Below are positions 32,973-40,190 of a stretch of DNA of 56,195 nt, piece after piece. The notes under the pieces are model-generated. The model was not told the DNA's origin and did no database searches. It saw only the letters and a program-made list of their open reading frames with translations. This DNA comes from an uncultured Alphaproteobacteria bacterium (lineage in GTDB: Bacteria; Pseudomonadota; Alphaproteobacteria; RF32; CAG-239), in the NCBI GenBank assembly GCA_949493535.1, contig CASZWJ010000011.1, positions 1-56,195 of the forward strand. The letters are read 5' to 3'. The translations under genes and the position numbers were made by a program. Numbering within the stretch: the stretch's first letter is position 1; every line of letters starts with the position of its first letter.

Positions 32973-33716
32973 TCAGCGTCCTTGGTTTTGAAGAACTTGA
33001 TTCAGGCTCATCTGATTGACGGTTGTCCTTTGGGCAGATGTTTTTTCAACAGGCGTTAAGTTTGTATTGAGGCCGTTTCGCAGGTTTTTGATATGCTTTG
33101 ACATGGACTGGTCTTTGGTTTTGGCTTTTTCTCCCATAAATTCGGGAGGAACTTTGGCTGTGAGTTTGTTCCATTGTTCCATGTTATGTTCGGGATTTTT
33201 CAGGTAGTCTTGTTTTAACTGCTGCCAAAATTGCGGGTCGTTCGGCAAATCTCCGTCAACTTGAACGCCGGCATTGATAAAGTTTTTGGCAAAACTTTTC
33301 ATCCCTTCCGGCCTTTTTTTCGTGTCTGTATAATGGGCGTAAGGTTCTTCTCCGGTCTTTTCAGCGTGTTTTAGAAATTCTTGTGCCGGTTGGCTGGTTA
33401 ATTCGTCTTCGGTTTTGGCTGTTATTACTTTTCCTTCCGGGCCTCGGGCGACATGCATGCCGTTTTCAAAACGGCATTTAAAACCAAAACCTGAACGGTT
33501 TGAACATTCTTTGTTGGGAGCTTCTTCATTTTCGTCATCGTCTTTTTTGCGATAATCTTCAGCATTAAGTGAATCCAATGAAAAACCATTGAGTTGCGCA
33601 CGTTCCGCATCATCGTCAAATCGGGTGTTGTCAAATTTTTTTTCGCCGCCGAGCTGGTCTTTAAAAGAGGATGCTTTGCTTGATATTTCAGCTCTGTTAA
33701 TTTCTGTCTTGTCCAT
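32973..33716 (-). CDS. unknown hydrophilic protein
   Basis: 247-aa polar, Lys/Asp/Asn-rich protein without signal peptide. The first 90 residues look disordered and acidic; about 95-220 contains FENGMHVARGPEGKVITA and NDPQFWQQLKQDYLK, suggesting a small folded domain. Composition resembles the 728-aa protein of the T4SS-like operon, but no alignment could be made by eye. GGAG seven bases upstream fixes this ATG over one five codons earlier. Solitary gene; a secreted substrate is one speculation. Confidence 0.55.
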   Translation of the reverse strand: MDKTEINRAEISSKASSFKDQLGGEKKFDNTRFDDDAERAQLNGFSLDSLNAEDYRKKDDDENEEAPNKECSNRSGFGFKCRFENGMHVARGPEGKVITAKTEDELTSQPAQEFLKHAEKTGEEPYAHYTDTKKRPEGMKSFAKNFINAGVQVDGDLPNDPQFWQQLKQDYLKNPEHNMEQWNKLTAKVPPEFMGEKAKTKDQSMSKHIKNLRNGLNTNLTPVEKTSAQRTTVNQMSLNQVLQNQGR

Positions 33717-33795
33717 TACACATCTCCACAATACAATAGTATTTTATCAAATTAAATGTTTAATTATAACCAATAAATGTTTTTCGGAAAAATAT

Positions 33796-33831
33796 AAAAA
33801 AAGTGCAATGAAATTAATCATTGCACTTTTT
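33796..33831 (-). terminator. intrinsic terminator of nifJ
   Basis: Long perfect stem AAAAAGTGCAATGA / TCATTGCACTTTTT with a six-base loop and a T tract on the minus strand, 17 bases past the nifJ stop. A-rich on the other side, so possibly bidirectional. Confidence 0.9.
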
Positions 33832-33847
33832 GTAAGTTTGCGGAGAA

Positions 33848-36800
33848 CTACTCTGCTGTTTTGAACTCAGACATATGTTCAAGGAGAGAACGTTTTTCAT
33901 TAACGTTTTCCTGAGCTTTGTTCAACAGGGTTGCGTAGCGTTCCGGGTTGGCTTTGTTGACAACTTGGAAACGGGTTTCGTTTGCCATGTAGTCAGCCAA
34001 AGGTTTGCTTGGTGCTTTAGAGTCAAGCATCAACGGAGCTTTACCCTGAGCAACGTTTTCCGGATTGTAACGATACAAAGGCCAAGAACCAGATTCAACG
34101 GCGTCTTTTTGGTGAGACAAACCGTCAGCCAGGTTGAAGCCCTGAGCGATACAGTGTGAGTAAGCGATGATGATGGACGGACCGTCAAAAGCTTCTGCTT
34201 CGTTCATAGCTTTGATTACCTGAGCGTCGTTAGCTCCGAAAGCAACCTGAGCAACATAAACATTGCCGTAAGACATGGCAATCATGCCCAAATCTTTTTT
34301 CGGCAGAGCTTTACCGGCAGTTGCAAATTTAGCAGATGCACCCATCGGAGTAGCTTTGGACTGTTGGCCGCCGGTGTTAGAATATACGCCGGTATCCATA
34401 ACCATAATGTTGATGTTTTTGCCGGAAGCAATAGCGTGGTCAAGACCGCCGAAGCCGATATCATAAGCCCAGCCGTCGCCGCCCAAAATCCAAACTGATT
34501 TCTTAATCAGGTAATCAGCCAGTTTGTTCAGGTGTTTTGCTTCTGCCGTATCAATTGAAGCCAGTTTGTCACGCAGAGCTTTAACGTTTGCGCGCTGGTC
34601 GTCAATTTCAATATCGGTTGACTGCGGGTTAGACAAGATTTTATCAGCCAATTCTGCGCCGACTTTGTCTTTCAGCCCTTCAAGCAGGTTTTTGGCAAAG
34701 CTGGTCTGCTGGTCGATAGAGAATCTCATACCCAAACCGAATTCGGCGTTGTCTTCAAACAAAGAGTTAGCCCAAGCCGGACCATGGCCTTTTTCGTCTT
34801 TGGCATAAGGAGTGGTCGGCAGGTTGCCTGAATAGATTGAAGAGCAGCCGGTTGCATTGGCAACAACCATGCGGTCACCGAACAACTGGGTCAACAGTTT
34901 GACATAAGGCGTTTCGCCACAGCCTGCACAAGCGCCGGAGTATTCAAACAGAGGTTGAATCATCTGGGTTGTTTTCGGCAAGGTTTTAGAAACTTCCGTA
35001 CGTTTTACATAAGGCAGGGTTTCAAAGAATTTCCAGTTAGCTTTTTCAGCTTCCAAATGGTTTTCAATATGATCCATATTGATTGCTTTTCTTTCCGGAT
35101 TTTCTTTGTTCTTCGCCGGGCAGGCGCTGACGCAAATGCCGCAGCCTGTGCAGTCTTCGGGAGAGATTTGCAGAATGAATTTCTTGCCGGCAAACTCTTT
35201 GCCTTTGTAATCGGCAGATTTCAAAGTAGCCGGAGCATTCTTCAATTCTTCTTCCGAAGCGACTTTCATACGGATAACGCCGTGCGGGCATACCAGAGAG
35301 CACTTGCCGCACTGGATACATGTGTTCGGATCCCAAACCGGAATTTCTGTTGCGATGCAGCGTTTTTCGTATTGGGTTGTTCCTGTCGGCCATGTGCCGT
35401 CTACAACTTTTTCAAAAGCAGAAACGGGCAGTTCGTTACCGCGGTCGGCAATGATTTCGCCTGTCAGCTTTTTAACGAATTCGGGAGCATTTTCCGGAAC
35501 AGGAGGCAGACGGTGGAATTTAGACGTTACATTAGCCGGATATTCTACTTTATGCAGGTGTTCCAAAGAGGCGTCAACGGCGACAAAGTTCTTTTGAACG
35601 ATAGCATCGCCTTTTTTGCTGTAGGTTTTCTTAATTGCATTCTTAATCTGGGCAATAGCTTCATCTTTCGGCAAGATGTTGGAAATTGCAAAGAAGCAGG
35701 TTTGCATAACGGTATTGATGCGCTGGCCCATACCGGTTTCGCGTGCAACTTCAACAGCATTAATTGTGTAGAAGTTCAATTTTTTATTGATGATTTCTTC
35801 CTGAACTTCAATCGGCAGATGATCCCAAACTTCTTCAGCTTTGTAAGGAGCGTTCAACAGGAAAGTTGCGCCCGGTTTGGCAATTTTCAGAATGTCTACC
35901 TTGTTCATGAACGGGAACTGGTGGCAGGCAACGAAATCTGCTTTGTTAATCAGGTAAGCCGATTTAATCGGATTGTCGGAAAAACGCAGGTGGGAAGTGG
36001 TCATAGAGCCTGATTTGCGAGAATCGTATACAAAATAACCCTGACCGTATTTGCCGGCGTCTTCTGCAATAATTTTAATAGAGTTTTTGTTTGCACCGAC
36101 GGTACCGTCAGCACCCAAGCCGAAGAATACGGCACGGACAACGTCTTTGGGTTCGGTATCGATAGAATCGTCAAACGGCAAAGAAGTTTTGTTGACATCG
36201 TCGTTGATACCGACAGAAAAACTGTTGATTGATTTAGCGGCAGAACCGTTGTCGAAAACGGCTTTAACCATACCCGGAGTGAATTCTTTAGAAGACAAAC
36301 CGTAGCGGCCGCCGACGATTTTCGGCATAGACGCAATATCGCCGCGGGCAAAAGCCTGAGTCAGAGTTGCGACAACGTCGAGGTACAAAGGTTCGCCGGT
36401 TGAGCCGGATTCTTTGGTTCTGTCCAAAACAGAAACGGTTTTAACCGTTTTCGGCAGAGCTTTTAAGAAAGATTTTTCAGGGAACGGACGATAGAGATGA
36501 ACTTTCAAAACGCCCAGTTTGGCGCCGTTGGCATTCAGGTACGTAATGGCTTCTTCAACGGTTTCGGCACCCGAACCCATAATAACGATAACCTGCTCGG
36601 CATCGGCAGCGCCGAAGTAATCAACAACGTTGTACTGACGGCCGGAGATTTTGGCAAATTTATCCATTTCTTCCTGAACAATACCTTCAACTTTGGCATA
36701 GAACGGGTTAGAAGCTTCGCGGCCCTGGAAGAATACGTCAGGGTTCTGAGCCGTACCGCGGATAACGGGAGCTTCAGGACGCAGAGCATTTTCAGCGTTG

Positions 36801-37408
36801 AAAGAGTAGTTAACGCCTTCCAGCATTGCTCTCAAATCGTCATCAGACAATAATTTGATTTTTTTGATTTCGTGAGATGTGCGGAAACCGTCAAAGAAGT
36901 GCATGAACGGAACGCGGGCGCGCAGAGTAGAAGTCTGAGCAATGGCAGCAAAGTCATGAGCTTCCTGAACAGAGTTGGAAGCCAACATGGCAAAACCGGT
37001 CTGACGGCAAGACATAACGTCGGTATGGTCGCCGAAGATTGACAAAGCGTGGTAAGCCAAAGAACGTGCGGCAACATGCATAACAAACGGAGACAACTCA
37101 CCGGCAATTTTATACATGTTCGGAATCATTAGGAGCAAACCTTGGGAAGCGGTAAATGTAGTGGTTAAAGCACCGGCCTGAATTGAACCGTGGCAGGCGC
37201 CGGCAGCACCAGCTTCAGATTGCATTTCCTGAACTTCAGGGACAATGCCCCAAAGGTTTTTTTGTTTGGCAGCAGACCACGCATCAGCCCATTCGCCCAT
37301 CGGAGAAGACGGGGTAATCGGGTAAATAACGCAGACTTCATTCATGCGGTGGGCAACGGAAGCAGCTGCTTCGTTACCGTCCATCATTTTCATCTTAACG
37401 TCAGACAT
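33848..37408 (-). CDS. nifJ: Pyruvate:ferredoxin (flavodoxin) oxidoreductase
   Basis: 1186-aa one-polypeptide PFOR: pyruvate + CoA + oxidised ferredoxin gives acetyl-CoA + CO2 + reduced ferredoxin. Domains in order: pyruvate-binding N-terminal domain (YPITPSSPMGEWADAW, residues 29-44), domain II, the gamma-type domain (FFGLGADGTVGANKN near 430), a two-cluster ferredoxin domain (CIQCGKCSLVCPHG near 700, CTGCGICVSACP near 760), and the C-terminal TPP domain (GDGWAYDIGFGG near 985) with another Cys set (CAGCGE near 830). Cytoplasmic. The enzyme is oxygen-sensitive and marks anaerobic metabolism. Its leader contains a terminator-like hairpin suggesting attenuation. Confidence 0.97.
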   Translation of the reverse strand: MSDVKMKMMDGNEAAASVAHRMNEVCVIYPITPSSPMGEWADAWSAAKQKNLWGIVPEVQEMQSEAGAAGACHGSIQAGALTTTFTASQGLLLMIPNMYKIAGELSPFVMHVAARSLAYHALSIFGDHTDVMSCRQTGFAMLASNSVQEAHDFAAIAQTSTLRARVPFMHFFDGFRTSHEIKKIKLLSDDDLRAMLEGVNYSFNAENALRPEAPVIRGTAQNPDVFFQGREASNPFYAKVEGIVQEEMDKFAKISGRQYNVVDYFGAADAEQVIVIMGSGAETVEEAITYLNANGAKLGVLKVHLYRPFPEKSFLKALPKTVKTVSVLDRTKESGSTGEPLYLDVVATLTQAFARGDIASMPKIVGGRYGLSSKEFTPGMVKAVFDNGSAAKSINSFSVGINDDVNKTSLPFDDSIDTEPKDVVRAVFFGLGADGTVGANKNSIKIIAEDAGKYGQGYFVYDSRKSGSMTTSHLRFSDNPIKSAYLINKADFVACHQFPFMNKVDILKIAKPGATFLLNAPYKAEEVWDHLPIEVQEEIINKKLNFYTINAVEVARETGMGQRINTVMQTCFFAISNILPKDEAIAQIKNAIKKTYSKKGDAIVQKNFVAVDASLEHLHKVEYPANVTSKFHRLPPVPENAPEFVKKLTGEIIADRGNELPVSAFEKVVDGTWPTGTTQYEKRCIATEIPVWDPNTCIQCGKCSLVCPHGVIRMKVASEEELKNAPATLKSADYKGKEFAGKKFILQISPEDCTGCGICVSACPAKNKENPERKAINMDHIENHLEAEKANWKFFETLPYVKRTEVSKTLPKTTQMIQPLFEYSGACAGCGETPYVKLLTQLFGDRMVVANATGCSSIYSGNLPTTPYAKDEKGHGPAWANSLFEDNAEFGLGMRFSIDQQTSFAKNLLEGLKDKVGAELADKILSNPQSTDIEIDDQRANVKALRDKLASIDTAEAKHLNKLADYLIKKSVWILGGDGWAYDIGFGGLDHAIASGKNINIMVMDTGVYSNTGGQQSKATPMGASAKFATAGKALPKKDLGMIAMSYGNVYVAQVAFGANDAQVIKAMNEAEAFDGPSIIIAYSHCIAQGFNLADGLSHQKDAVESGSWPLYRYNPENVAQGKAPLMLDSKAPSKPLADYMANETRFQVVNKANPERYATLLNKAQENVNEKRSLLEHMSEFKTAE

Positions 37409-37560
37409 ATTTTATCCTTAGTTGAATGTTATTAACAAAAAAGCCTTCAGATTAGACGGTTTTATGCCTGATCTGCCGGCTTGGTTGAATGCCCTTGCGG
37501 GGCATAGAATCTCTCTGCGCGTTTTATAGCACGGTTAATTTGAAAAATCTATTAAAAAAT
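37409..37560 (-). promoter_or_regulatory. nifJ leader with possible attenuator
   Basis: Minus-strand leader of about 120-130 nt from a TATAAA box (about 37524-37529, weak -35). It contains a small hairpin, ATGCCC/GGGCAT, near 37489-37505 and then a Rho-independent-like hairpin (37441-37482) ending in six T, 28 bases before the nifJ ATG. No riboswitch class was recognised. It could be an attenuator, an unrecognised riboswitch or a small RNA. Confidence 0.5.
37437..37482 (-). terminator. terminator-like hairpin inside the nifJ leader
   Basis: AAGCC-GG-CAGAT pairs with ATCTG-AA-GGCTT (a two-base mismatch inside a ten-pair stem) around an 18-base loop, followed by TTTTTT on the minus strand. No gene ends upstream on this strand within 2 kb, so it is not a normal gene terminator. 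Confidence 0.6.
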
Positions 37561-37700
37561 GACTCTAATTCAGGCAAAAAACGAATCGCTGCAAGCTTTT
37601 GGTTATTATGTGTTTTTTTATAATTTTATTTTTGAATTTTTTTTGTTTTATAGAGCTTCGGTCGAAAATAACCAGTTTGTTTTCTTTGATTATTAAGTTT

Positions 37701-37810
37701 ATGAAAAAAGTTTAATTGAAAAGTACGGCGTGTTTAATGTTGCTGCAACTCGCAAAAAGAAGGTTCTGGTTAAAATGTTTGAACTCGGAAATGCATGGGA
37801 ATTGTTTTAA
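37701..37810 (+). pseudogene. frameshifted mini-ORF, about 36 codons
   Basis: ATG at 37701 is followed by AAA AAA GTT TAA, stopping at once. A -1 slip on the six-A run gives a continuous frame reading SLIEKYGVFNVAATRKKK and ending ELGNAWELF, stop at 37808-37810, then an intrinsic terminator. The shifted frame has good codon character. It could be a pseudogene, a programmed -1 frameshift on poly-A, a homopolymer error, or a 26-codon gene from the GTG at 37730. No strong ribosome site is seen. Confidence 0.35.
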
Positions 37811-37817
37811 GCCGCGG

Positions 37818-37845
37818 GCGGTGAAAGTTATTCACCGCTTTTTTT
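37818..37845 (+). terminator. intrinsic terminator after the mini-ORF
   Basis: GCGGTGAA / TTCACCGC perfect 8-bp stem, five-base loop, seven T. It shows that something is transcribed on the plus strand between nifJ and 37.8 kb. Confidence 0.85.
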
Positions 37846-37866
37846 GTAGAAAAATTTTTTTATTAT

Positions 37867-37894
37867 TTGATGTTTGGCGGTAGATATTTATACT
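37867..37894 (+). promoter_or_regulatory. sigma-70 type promoter of the small exported protein
   Basis: TTGATG (37867-37872), 16-base spacer, TATACT (37889-37894), about 28 bases before the start codon. Confidence 0.65.
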
Positions 37895-37922
37895 GAATAT
37901 GTTTTTATTAAGGAGGTATAAA

Positions 37923-38192
37923 ATGAAAAAATTGTTTTCTTTATTGGCTGCTGCCGGTATTTTAGCTGCCGCAAATGTTAATGCCGCAGAAGTTGATTTG
38001 GCAACAGCAGCTCAAAAAGCTCAGAGCAAAATTGATGCCGCAACACAAAAATTGGAAACAGCCAAAGCTGAAAGAGCCAAAAAAGCAGAAGAAGCAAAAG
38101 CTGCCAGAGAAGCAAAGAAAGCTGAGCAGAAAAAAGCTTTGGAAGAAACTAAAAACAGTATTAAAAATTTGAAAAACAGTTTTGCCAAATAG
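37923..38192 (+). CDS. small exported Lys/Ala-rich coiled-coil protein
   Basis: 89-aa protein: signal peptide MKKLFSLLAAAGILAAANVNA, then an almost entirely helical mature part of Ala, Lys, Glu and Gln repeats (AKAERAKKAEEAKAAREAKK) likely to form a coiled coil. A very strong AAGGAGG lies six bases before the ATG and a good promoter upstream, so high expression is expected. Probably periplasmic. Could be a structural, Lpp-like or chaperone-like protein; no family recognised. It is followed after 11 bp by a lipoprotein gene. Confidence 0.75.
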   Translation: MKKLFSLLAAAGILAAANVNAAEVDLATAAQKAQSKIDAATQKLETAKAERAKKAEEAKAAREAKKAEQKKALEETKNSIKNLKNSFAK

Positions 38193-38203
38193 GAATCGAA
38201 TTA

Positions 38204-38518
38204 ATGAGTAAACTCTATTTTTGTGCTGTTGCGGCTCTTTTGGCGGCCGGTTGTGCCGACGTTTCCAAATACACGTCGGCAGATGCCAATGCTTCAGCCA
38301 AAACAAGAATGCGTGCCTGCATGGTCAGCGAGGCAAATTCAAAGTTTCAGGCAGGAAGCTTGTTTACCAAAACTCTCAGCGCTACAGCCGATGAAATCGT
38401 AAATGCGTGCATTAAAAAATTAGCTTTGCAATCTGCCGGAATCAGTGAAGAATCGCAATCAACGGCAAAAAATATTATTAATAACTTGCAAAATTTAAAT
38501 TTGGGCGTTAATAATTAA
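38204..38518 (+). CDS. small lipoprotein
   Basis: 104-aa protein with a type II signal: LLAAGC lipobox, lipidated Cys at residue 17. The mature part is polar, helical, with two further Cys (in RACMV and NACIKK) that may form a disulfide. No family recognised. Co-transcribed with the upstream coiled-coil protein. Its 3' end is 34 bp from tRNA-Gly with only a hairpin lacking a T tract between, so it may share a transcript with the tRNA. Confidence 0.75.
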   Translation: MSKLYFCAVAALLAAGCADVSKYTSADANASAKTRMRACMVSEANSKFQAGSLFTKTLSATADEIVNACIKKLALQSAGISEESQSTAKNIINNLQNLNLGVNN

Positions 38519-38525
38519 CCCCGTC

Positions 38526-38546
38526 GGGCGGTTTATTCGGCCGCCC
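38526..38546 (+). other. GC hairpin between lipoprotein gene and tRNA-Gly
   Basis: GGGCGG / CCGCCC stem without a following T tract; a processing site or weak terminator. No separate promoter for the tRNA is seen. Confidence 0.4.
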
Positions 38547-38552
38547 TTATAT

Positions 38553-38626
38553 GCGAGTATAATTCAATGGTAGAATGTGAGCTTCCCAAGCTTAATATGC
38601 GGGTTCGATTCCCGTTACTCGCTCCA
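38553..38626 (+). tRNA. tRNA-Gly (CCC)
   Basis: 74 nt with encoded CCA. Acceptor GCGAGTA/TACTCGC, discriminator T, D stem ATTC/GAAT, anticodon stem TGAGC/GCTTA around a loop with CCC, T stem GCGGG/CCCGT. The last 15 bases are repeated exactly at 38822-38836, and the final CTCCA takes part in a 19-bp perfect inverted repeat with downstream sequence. Confidence 0.95.
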
Positions 38627-38663
38627 TATATAACCCCTCATTATTGAGGGGTTATATATGGAG
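38622..38663 (+). terminator. 19-bp perfect hairpin covering the tRNA-Gly 3' end
   Basis: CTCCATATATAACCCCTCA (38622-38640), loop TTAT, exact complement at 38645-38663. The stem includes the tRNA discriminator region and CCA. There is no T tract outside, so it may act as a terminator or 3'-processing signal. Confidence 0.65.
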
Positions 38664-38836
38664 TTGCCAATCGGCCATCGCAAACTCGCCCTCTTGGACG
38701 GGAATAGATCTTAGGCATCTAGTTTCGCTGCAGTTGCTTGCGCAGCCTTTGCTTAACAAGATGTTCCTAAGACCTTGCAGACAAAAACAGCCGGAGCAGC
38801 GGTTGTTTTTGCGTAGCGGTTCCGTTACTCGCTCCA
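38627..38836. repeat. 210-bp unit ending in a duplicated tRNA-Gly 3' tail
   Basis: The last 15 bases of tRNA-Gly (38612-38626) recur exactly at 38822-38836, 210 bp downstream. In between are the long hairpin and about 160 bp of mixed sequence with no credible gene. The layout matches the repeat at tRNA-His: hairpin, spacer, restored tRNA tail. It may be the footprint of integration or recombination at tRNA 3' ends. Confidence 0.8.
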
Positions 38837-38961
38837 AAAATTCGTTTAGCGGTTTTCTAAAGCAATTTAGTGCAGTCTCAGAAAATCCATGTACTTCTAT
38901 GTACACTGGGATTTTCTTCGCTTTCTAAATTACTTTATAAATTCCGCCATCCAAATTTTTT
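38836..38961. repeat. long inverted-repeat element R1 (GTAC-N6-GTAC family)
   Basis: Imperfect stem with arms AAAAATT/AATTTTT, GCGG/CCGC and TAAAG/CTTTA, and an inner stem AGAAAATCC/GGATTTTCT around a centre GTAC-TTCTAT-GTAC (38891-38904). It shares the motifs GTCTCAGAAAAT and GATTTTCTTCGC with element R2. It begins at the duplicated tRNA-Gly tail. No coding potential. Confidence 0.75.
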
Positions 38962-38977
38962 GTTGAGTTGTTTTTTT

Positions 38978-39562
38978 ATGATTAACGAGCAATATAAACT
39001 TTTGGGGCGTAAGGTTGAAGATTTGCGCCAGAAAGAAGATTTTTATCCGACCCCGCGTTATGTGACGCAGGCTTTGCTTGATAATTATCAATTCAGCGGA
39101 AAAATTTGGGAACCGGCTTGCGGCGATGGCCGCATGGCAAAAGTTTTGCTCGAAACGTATCCTGACGTCGAATGCAGTGATTTGATAGATCGCGGATACG
39201 GGAAGAGCGGCGTTGATTTTCTTAATTCCAACAAAAGATCCGATAATATTATCACTAATCCGCCGTTTAATCTGGCTTATGAGTTTATTGTCCGAGGGCT
39301 GGAGCTTTCTGATAAATGTTTGGCGCTTTTGCTGCCAATTCGTTATTTGACAGGAAAAAAACGCGCTAAATTGTATGCAAAATATCCGCCGGCCAAGGTT
39401 ATTGTTATTCCTAATAAAGTGGATTTTCTCGGTTTTGGGTCGCCGGCAATGGAGTTTGCCTGGTTCGTTTGGGAAAAGGGCGTTAGAAATACGACAATTG
39501 TTTGGGCGGATGTTAAAGACGCCGATTTGAAAAAACGGCAGCGGAAGCCGGTACAGGAATAA
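38978..39562 (+). CDS. orphan adenine-type methyltransferase-like protein
   Basis: 194-aa Rossmann protein: EDFYPTPRYVTQALL at the N-terminus, AdoMet loop WEPACGDGRMAKVLL, and catalytic-type NPPF (TNPPFNLAYEF). This layout is common in small phage or orphan DNA N6-adenine methylases. No target-recognition domain or restriction partner is visible. The start here avoids the R1 repeat; the frame is open upstream but runs through the repeat. Substrate (DNA, RNA or protein) is not proven. Confidence 0.65.
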   Translation: MINEQYKLLGRKVEDLRQKEDFYPTPRYVTQALLDNYQFSGKIWEPACGDGRMAKVLLETYPDVECSDLIDRGYGKSGVDFLNSNKRSDNIITNPPFNLAYEFIVRGLELSDKCLALLLPIRYLTGKKRAKLYAKYPPAKVIVIPNKVDFLGFGSPAMEFAWFVWEKGVRNTTIVWADVKDADLKKRQRKPVQE

Positions 39563-39573
39563 GGATTATATTA

Positions 39574-40152
39574 ATGCGCAAAGATTTTTACGTTTTCCGC
39601 CACGGGGAAACGGATTTGAATAAAGAAGGGCGCTGGCAGGGTTCGGGTATGGATTATGAGCTTAACGAAACCGGACTTGTTCAAGCTCAAGGCCTTATTG
39701 ATAAGCTGAAAAATAAAGGGTTGGAAATTATTTTCAGCAGTCCGCTCAAACGGGCATTCCAGACAGCGGAAGTTGTCGGAAAGGCTTTAAATATTCCTGT
39801 TACCGTTAAAACGGATTTGCGGGAATGTTTTTACGGCGATGCCGAAGGGCAGTTTATTGCCGATTTGCAAAAGCAGATGCCGGAGATTGTCAATAACTGG
39901 GCTAATCCCGAATATTTTGATATTCGTTTTCCAAACGGCGAAAGCAAGAAAGAAGCCCTCGACAGAGTATTAGCGGCGCTAATAGAACTAACTTCTGAAG
40001 ATTTTAATACCGCCGGAATAGCTATTCACGGCGGAACGATGGCTGCTATGTTAAACTGTTTGCATTATGATTTTGATAAACTGGCAAATTGCGCCGTGTT
40101 TCATCTGGTTTATGAAAACGGCGCTTGGCATATCGACGGAGATGTTTTTTAA
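39574..40152 (+). CDS. histidine phosphatase family protein (phosphoglycerate mutase-like)
   Basis: 192-aa branch-1 histidine phosphatase: catalytic RHGET (residues 9-13), FSSPLKRAFQTA with the second Arg, and the late IHGGTMAA with the second His. The usual acid position is met by LRECFYGDAEGQ. Such enzymes hydrolyse small phosphates (alpha-ribazole phosphate, sugar phosphates) rather than act in glycolysis. Substrate unknown. Twelve bases after the methylase gene, so probably one operon. Confidence 0.85.
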   Translation: MRKDFYVFRHGETDLNKEGRWQGSGMDYELNETGLVQAQGLIDKLKNKGLEIIFSSPLKRAFQTAEVVGKALNIPVTVKTDLRECFYGDAEGQFIADLQKQMPEIVNNWANPEYFDIRFPNGESKKEALDRVLAALIELTSEDFNTAGIAIHGGTMAAMLNCLHYDFDKLANCAVFHLVYENGAWHIDGDVF

Positions 40153-40162
40153 GAGCAGTAAC

Positions 40163-40185
40163 AAAAAGCCCCTCTTTTGAGGGGC
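40163..40185 (-). terminator. intrinsic terminator of the DUF2339 gene
   Basis: GCCCCTC TTTT GAGGGGC with five T on the minus strand, six bases after the stop codon. It may also slow plus-strand transcription from the phosphatase gene. Confidence 0.8.
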
Positions 40186-40190
40186 GGGAG

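Noticed and set aside
37409..37560. TPP riboswitch in front of nifJ
   Set aside because: PFOR uses TPP, so it was considered, but the conserved CTGAGA and pyrophosphate-helix motifs are missing.
38652..38906. 84-codon minus-strand frame over the tRNA-Gly tail duplication
   Set aside because: It crosses the duplicated tRNA tail and hairpin arms, with no ribosome site and no protein-like pattern.
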